6,321 nt of DNA from Actinomycetota bacterium (GTDB lineage: Bacteria; Actinomycetota; Humimicrobiia; Humimicrobiales; Humimicrobiaceae): assembly GCA_016870675.1 (NCBI GenBank), contig VGAU01000109.1, positions 1-6,321 of the forward strand. The letters are read 5' to 3'. Positions 5,660-6,321 of the stretch are shown piece after piece. The position numbers and the translations under genes were made by a program. Within the stretch, counting starts at the first letter, position 1. The number at the start of each line of letters is the position of its first letter. Under the pieces are notes generated by a model. That model ran no database searches, was not told where the DNA came from, and saw only the letters and a program-made list of their open reading frames with translations.

Positions 5660-5688
5660 ATTATAAGCTATATAACAACTAATTTAAA
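5660..5688 (-). promoter_or_regulatory. Promoter candidate for the AhpD-like gene
   Basis: On the minus strand TTTAAA (5683-5688) and a perfect TATAAT (5660-5665) are 17 bp apart. This predicts a start near 5653 and a leader of about 70 nt. An overlapping alternative is TTGAAA (5693-5698), 18 bp, TATATA (5669-5674). Both lie at the very 3' end of the Suf remnant, so the AhpD-like gene can be transcribed independently of the regulator upstream. Confidence 0.45.
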
Positions 5689-5885
5689 AAACTTTCAATT
5701 ATTAATTTTACAGCTTTATCTTCTCTTAAACCTTTTGACATTAAAGTTTGAAGCTGCTTCGAATTAAAACTATCTATAGAAGCCTCATAAGCTGTATGAA
5801 CTTTTATATTTTTGACTTCAACAGGTGGTGCTGTTGCTGTATGTGTATTTATACTATTTTGCCTAAAAAAAGCATTATAATTAAA
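5679..5885 (-). pseudogene. C-terminal remnant of a SufB/SufD-type Fe-S cluster assembly scaffold
   Basis: The minus-strand frame directly after the Fur-family stop, and in phase with it, is open for 68 codons to a TAG at 5679-5681. Its last 50 residues read like the conserved C terminus of SufB/SufD proteins. ATAPPVEVKN corresponds to the HAIPEL-type strand, VHTAYEASID to the family's THEAAIG-type motif, and LQTLMSKGLREDKAVKLIIE to the LMSRGLSEEEAxxLIV helix; it ends SFLN. SufB/SufD normally exceed 300 residues and work with the ATPase SufC. Here the beta-helix core, SufC and any start codon are missing: the only Met is at codon 40, with no ribosome binding site. The best reading is a deletion remnant whose 5' breakpoint lies close to the Fur-family stop. 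The loss of the conserved His-Glu also suggests relaxed selection or a divergent parent. The family call rests on motif recall, not a search. Confidence 0.65.
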
Positions 5886-6321
5886 TTAGCTTTCATTACA
5901 TTCATCGCAGAGACCAGTAAATAGGACCTGGTAGCTGTCTATTTTAAACTTGCAGTTATCAAGAATATCCTTCTCTGCGCCACCCTTGAGTCTTATCTCT
6001 ATAGAATTGTTAAGGAATTCATTATTAGTGATAATCTTTTTACATTTATTACAAACCATATATATGAAAGTTTGCTTATGGCAATCCTCAGCAAGCATAT
6101 AATACGTTTTCCCACTACCAAATATGATCCTACAAATTATCTGAAGTCTGCTTAAAAGTTCCAATGTTCTATAGATTGTAGCAATACCAATATCAAGATT
6201 ATCTTTTTTTACTTCCAAATAAAGACTGTCTGCATCATATAATTTTAAGGTTTCCCCCATGATTTTAATTATTATTTCCCTGGATTTGGTAAGTTTATAT
6301 CCAGCCTTTATAAGTTTTTCT
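5886..6321 (-). CDS. Fur-family metal-dependent transcriptional regulator, 5' end beyond right edge
   Basis: The frame is open to the right edge with 144 sense codons visible plus one base. The ATG at 6260 is internal: the 20 codons before it read EKLIKAGYKLTKSREIIIKI, the conserved Fur N-terminal helix. The winged-helix recognition segment GIATIYRTLELLSRLQII follows. The structural zinc site is intact: C90-x2-C93 (VCNKC) and C138-x2-C141 (GLCDEC), counting from the first visible codon. Where most Fur, PerR and Zur proteins carry the HHDH/HHHH sensor motif, this protein has DCHKQTFIYM with one histidine (H81) beside a cysteine (C80), so the regulatory metal site is altered. The sensed metal or signal cannot be assigned. 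It heads a minus-strand cluster with the Suf remnant and the AhpD-like gene. Probably 5-15 residues are missing at the N terminus. Confidence 0.88.
   Translation of the reverse strand, partial: EKLIKAGYKLTKSREIIIKIMGETLKLYDADSLYLEVKKDNLDIGIATIYRTLELLSRLQIICRIIFGSGKTYYMLAEDCHKQTFIYMVCNKCKKIITNNEFLNNSIEIRLKGGAEKDILDNCKFKIDSYQVLFTGLCDECNES

Overview
The window looks like a piece of a low-G+C (about one third G+C by eye) bacterial chromosome. Shine-Dalgarno sites and sigma-70 type -10 boxes are present, and two genes start with TTG. A FAH-fold enzyme, an FmdB-type zinc ribbon, a Na/Pi cotransporter, an AhpD-like protein and a SufB/SufD remnant would suit an anaerobic or microaerophilic bacterium (Firmicutes, Atribacterota or a similar lineage). 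The sequence alone does not fix the taxon.

Layout, left to right. The left edge holds the N-terminal 167 residues of a Na+/phosphate cotransporter on the minus strand, running out of the window. Next on the minus strand is a complete fumarylacetoacetate-hydrolase-family gene. A 275-bp divergent region follows, with a promoter candidate for a small FmdB-type zinc-ribbon gene on the plus strand. After 158 bp with a purine-rich leader comes a two-gene plus-strand operon for an ABC-2 type exporter: a DrrA-like ATPase and a permease overlapping by 4 nt. A hairpin with a T-tract closes it.

Convergent to that operon is a minus-strand gene joining an ATP-cone nucleotide-binding domain to a PD-(D/E)XK nuclease domain. 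Behind it lies about 440 bp without a recognisable gene but with several dyads, then an uncertain 39-codon ORF that has a strong ribosome binding site.

The right part is a minus-strand redox/metal-themed cluster: a Fur-family regulator (5' end beyond the window), a start-less remnant of a SufB/SufD iron-sulfur assembly scaffold, and an AhpD-like carboxymuconolactone decarboxylase-family protein with an intact CxxC. The remnant suggests that a suf-type locus once lay between the regulator and the peroxidase-like gene and was deleted.

The two items most worth attention are the ATP-cone/nuclease fusion, a conserved-looking architecture whose biological role I cannot name, and the Suf remnant fitted between the Fur and AhpD-like genes.
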